A DNA stretch of 8,074 nucleotides, taken from NCBI GenBank assembly GCA_027625215.1, contig JAQBWJ010000077.1:1-8074 (forward strand). The letters are read 5' to 3'. Shown one piece after another: positions 5,582-8,074 of the stretch. Position 1 is the first letter of the stretch, and each line of letters opens with the position of its first letter. Made by a program: the position numbers and the translations under genes. The notes under the pieces are model-generated. The model did no database searches and was not told the DNA's origin. It saw nothing but the letters and a program-made list of their open reading frames with translations. The DNA comes from Candidatus Poribacteria bacterium. Its GTDB lineage: Bacteria; Poribacteria; WGA-4E; GCA-2687025.

Positions 5582-6541
5582 CTACTCGGCTTTTTTGAGG
5601 AAATCGGCTCGCCCGTACGTCACGAAATCCTCCACGCTGTATGACCCAACCCGCACGATAAACTCCGAGTCCGACGCCTTCACCGTGTACTGGTTCTCGT
5701 TGTCGTCCTTCGCGCCAACCTGAATCGTGTGGGTCGATGTCGTCGCGTTGCCGCCTTCCATTGATTCGGTGGCGAGCGTGACCGTCGCGGAGGGCGAGTC
5801 AAGCCCATAGAACGGCTTGGATTCCTTGCCGAGCGGTGTCACCATCCGCAACGACGCGATGCGGTTCACAAGATTCGATACCTTCGTGGCGTCGAGCGTC
5901 TCGCCCGGGCGCAGCCCAGCCATTGTCCACGCGCCGCTATCGTTGACGAACGAGAACGACCCTTGACCGTTCGTCAATGTCATCGATTTGACGCTCTCAC
6001 CTGGCACGTCCACATACGCGGTGTCGATCCACGGCGACACGCCCGTCCCTATCTGCCATGCCGTCAGGTCGTTCGCCAGGTACACATCGTCTTTCGATCC
6101 GTTCCGCACATGCGCCGCCCGCGAGCCCGCCGCCGAGCCGATCAACAACGTTCGCTCGCCGCCCGACGTACTGAGCGTGACGCGCCGTTCAAACACGGAT
6201 TTGTCCACCTTCAACTGTTTCTGACTGATTTCCGTCCGCGCGGCGGGGCGATTTTTCTTCAACGCGACGATCTTCTCGACAATCTCTCCCACTTTAGTCG
6301 AATCTGCCGGGAAGTCGCCCGCGTCGGGCAACGTCCACTCGCCGAACTTCTTGGCGAGTTTGAGCGTTTTACCCTCCGCGTCTTCGATCATCAACGTCGA
6401 GATATCGTCCGCAGAAATCCCATCGAACAACGTTGCGGCGGATGCCTGCGCGCTCCCCGATCCCGGTCGCCAGAACACGAATACCGCAATCACTACTTGT
6501 ACCACCGCGACGGCGGCGAGAATCTGATTCCGTCGATTCAT
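5582..6541 (-). CDS. Membrane-anchored DUF4340 domain protein
   Basis: Protein of 319 aa of the DUF4340 type, which is often encoded beside GldG-like ABC-transporter auxiliary proteins and probably works at the outer face of the membrane. Residues 1-6 are basic (MNRRNQ) and are followed by a hydrophobic helix at about 7-24, an uncleaved signal anchor. The rest is soluble and beta-rich. It seems to hold two copies of one unit, near 44-165 and 182-305. Each has a strand pair ending in GEWTL or GAWTM, a helix TKVGEIVEKIVAL or TKVSNLVNRIASL, and a later VTL strand. The ATG at 6539-6541 lies 17 bases after the stop of the GldG-like gene. The purine-rich GGAGGGGAG (6549-6557) fills that gap and serves as ribosome binding site, so the two genes are cotranscribed and probably translationally coupled. 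The biochemical role of DUF4340 is not established; a part in export or assembly with the neighbouring ABC system is inferred from context. Confidence 0.85.
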   Translation of the reverse strand: MNRRNQILAAVAVVQVVIAVFVFWRPGSGSAQASAATLFDGISADDISTLMIEDAEGKTLKLAKKFGEWTLPDAGDFPADSTKVGEIVEKIVALKKNRPAARTEISQKQLKVDKSVFERRVTLSTSGGERTLLIGSAAGSRAAHVRNGSKDDVYLANDLTAWQIGTGVSPWIDTAYVDVPGESVKSMTLTNGQGSFSFVNDSGAWTMAGLRPGETLDATKVSNLVNRIASLRMVTPLGKESKPFYGLDSPSATVTLATESMEGGNATTSTHTIQVGAKDDNENQYTVKASDSEFIVRVGSYSVEDFVTYGRADFLKKAE

Positions 6542-6558
6542 CGTCCGTCTCCCCTCCG

Positions 6559-8074
6559 TCAGTTTGCCGCTTCAGGTAAAATCATCGGCTTCTCGCGTTT
6601 GCGACGCACGTACCACACGGTTCCGATCACCCCCAACGCCAGCAACGCAACGGCGTAGTTGGTGATCTCCCACCGCGTCTGTTCACCCTCTTCCAGCGGC
6701 TTCAAGATGCGCGCGCTCGATCCGCCCGAACGAATCGTCAACAGGTCGAGGTCTTCCACCGACCAGTCCACAACGTTCTGCATGAACTGTAAGTTGTTCA
6801 TGTAGAGGTCGCGCGTTAACTGCGACGATAGGTTTAGAATCGGGTCGTTCATGAACTCGCTGCTCCCGATAACGACCAACCGCGCCGTCGGCGGCGATTC
6901 TTCCAGCAGCCCGAACGCTTGCGCCAGCGCTTCCGATTCGGCGTCGTCCGGCGACGAATTCGTGTCGTCCGGCGCGTCGAACGGCGACGGTTTATCCTTG
7001 AAGTAACTCTCGAACACGCCCTGCGCTGCGACGACAAGATCGTACGTCCTTTTGTCCGATGACGTGGGGAATCCGCCCTCCGGGTACTGCTCGAAGTTCG
7101 GTTGAAGTTCGAGCCCCGTGTGCAGCCACGCGTTTTCCGTCGTGTGGGCGATGATTTGAATCTGTCGCTTCGCCTTCGCCGCCTCATCGATCTCAAGCGG
7201 CGACGCCCAGTTTAAAGTGAACGCCGGGAGGTTCGCCGTGATCGGACTCTTCTTGTCCATCCCGTCCGCGCGCACATCAACAAAGAACGGGTAATCGACC
7301 GAACGAATCTCCTGCACTTGGATCGCGCCCATTTGTCGCGTCACAGGCGTCGCCAACGGCGTGTTCTGCGTGTCCATCACGAGTTGATCGCGCACGACGA
7401 TCCCGTAATGCGTCAACAGGTCGTGCAGCCCCGCCGAGATTGGCACGGCGTCCACAAATCTCGTGAACTGGCTCGGCACAACCTTGTGGCTCCCCGTAGC
7501 GACGACGACCGAACCGCCCCGCATCAGGAACTGGTCAATCGCGTATCGCTCCTTGTCGGTCATGCTCTGCGGTGCGACGACAACGAGCACGTCCACGTCG
7601 GTCGGCACGAGTCCCTTTTTCAAGTCCACGTTCTCGACGGTGTATTCTTGCTTCAATTGCTGGTCGATCATCTGCCATGAGCCGAACGGCTGTTGCATCT
7701 GCCCGAACTGGTTCGGCGTCGGCTGAAGCATCGGCGTCCACAGCCCGACCACCTTCAAAAAGCCCGACGACGACCGTTTCAATGCGGACTCAATCGCCGT
7801 CTTGATAGACGCCTCGCTCACATCCTCCGACGGGTTGATCACTCGCGTCTCATCCCCCGTTTGGAGCAGCATGTAGAAGTAATACATCTCCTGCGAGAAG
7901 AACGACGCGAAAATCGGTTGCAGCCCGTACGTCTCATACAACGCCACCTGCGACGTGCCGGAGTTTGGGTCGTTCGGGTTGAGTGTTTCAAACCGGAACT
8001 TCCCTCCAGAACGCGCCGCGATGTCGTCCGCCACCGTCCGAATCAAACCGGGCGCTTCGGCGAGCGCCTCCGGC
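6559..8074 (-). CDS. GldG-like ABC-transporter auxiliary protein (N-terminus beyond window)
   Basis: The frame is open to the right edge and 504 residues are visible; the gene starts outside the window. A TTG near 8046 is only an internal leucine codon: the upstream codons read PEALAEAPG in the same frame, with no stop and no ribosome binding site. It belongs to the GldG/ABC_transp_aux type: an extracytoplasmic domain containing TDVDVLVVVAPQSMTDKE and the hallmark YAIDQFLMRGGSVVVATG (helix plus strand), a low-complexity acidic linker (KDKPSPFDAPDDTNSSPDDA), a VVIGSSEFMND strand, and a C-terminal membrane helix (TNYAVALLALGVIGTVWYV) ending in a short basic tail (RRKREK). In Bacteroidetes gliding systems GldG works with the GldA ATPase and GldF permease. 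Homologues in other phyla belong to ABC exporters of unknown cargo, so gliding should not be assumed here. The expected N-terminal membrane helix is missing only because of the window edge. The DUF4340 gene follows after 17 bases. Confidence 0.87.
   Translation of the reverse strand, partial: PEALAEAPGLIRTVADDIAARSGGKFRFETLNPNDPNSGTSQVALYETYGLQPIFASFFSQEMYYFYMLLQTGDETRVINPSEDVSEASIKTAIESALKRSSSGFLKVVGLWTPMLQPTPNQFGQMQQPFGSWQMIDQQLKQEYTVENVDLKKGLVPTDVDVLVVVAPQSMTDKERYAIDQFLMRGGSVVVATGSHKVVPSQFTRFVDAVPISAGLHDLLTHYGIVVRDQLVMDTQNTPLATPVTRQMGAIQVQEIRSVDYPFFVDVRADGMDKKSPITANLPAFTLNWASPLEIDEAAKAKRQIQIIAHTTENAWLHTGLELQPNFEQYPEGGFPTSSDKRTYDLVVAAQGVFESYFKDKPSPFDAPDDTNSSPDDAESEALAQAFGLLEESPPTARLVVIGSSEFMNDPILNLSSQLTRDLYMNNLQFMQNVVDWSVEDLDLLTIRSGGSSARILKPLEEGEQTRWEITNYAVALLALGVIGTVWYVRRKREKPMILPEAAN

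Noticed and set aside
5963..6658. 231-codon + strand frame across the DUF4340 and GldG-like gene ends
   Set aside because: Arg/His-rich shadow product with no domain; it crosses the junction of two well-supported - strand genes.
8044..8046. TTG as the true start of the GldG-like gene
   Set aside because: The frame continues to the window edge without a stop, and the protein would then lack the N-terminal membrane helix expected in this family.

Overview
The window reads as a moderately GC-rich chromosomal segment of a bacterium, probably an uncultured or little-studied lineage. The mix of genes is an SGNH hydrolase with an N-terminal beta domain, a DUF6785/DUF6784-type membrane protein, a GFAHxH-type Gfo/Idh/MocA oxidoreductase, and a GldG plus DUF4340 pair. 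That mix is typical of carbohydrate-degrading phyla such as Poribacteria, Armatimonadota, Hydrogenedentota or Planctomycetota. I lean towards a Poribacteria-like genome, with low confidence, because nothing here is a phylogenetic marker. I see no rRNA, tRNA, CRISPR array, transposase or phage gene.

Layout. Positions 1-34 may hold the last codons of an upstream + strand gene, followed by a strong hairpin (49-90). An SGNH/GDSL hydrolase (136-1122, +) comes next. It is followed by a 175-base gap with two separate structured elements: a REP-like nested palindrome (1129-1207) and a long imperfect hairpin (1238-1283) that ends just before the ribosome binding site of the next gene. That gene encodes a polytopic membrane protein of about 640 residues (1298-3223, +). 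It converges on a GHMP-family sugar kinase (3288-4352, -). The kinase is divergent from a Gfo/Idh/MocA-family oxidoreductase (4457-5521, +) across a 104-base gap in which two candidate sigma70-type promoters overlap at their -10 hexamers. The oxidoreductase converges on a two-gene - strand unit: a GldG-like ABC-transporter auxiliary protein (6559 to the right edge, N-terminus outside the window) followed, 17 bases downstream, by a membrane-anchored DUF4340 protein (5582-6541).

Function. The left and centre look like carbohydrate or polyol metabolism: an esterase-type hydrolase, a possible transporter, a sugar kinase and an NAD(P)-type sugar oxidoreductase. They do not form one operon, so a shared pathway is inference. 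The right part is the distal end of a GldA/GldF/GldG-like ABC export module; the ATPase and permease would be expected beyond position 8074.

No clearly new biological system is visible. The items most worth checking are the structured leader before the membrane-protein gene, the REP-like palindrome, the altered cofactor and catalytic motifs of the oxidoreductase, the overlapping divergent promoters, and the internal duplication in the DUF4340 protein.
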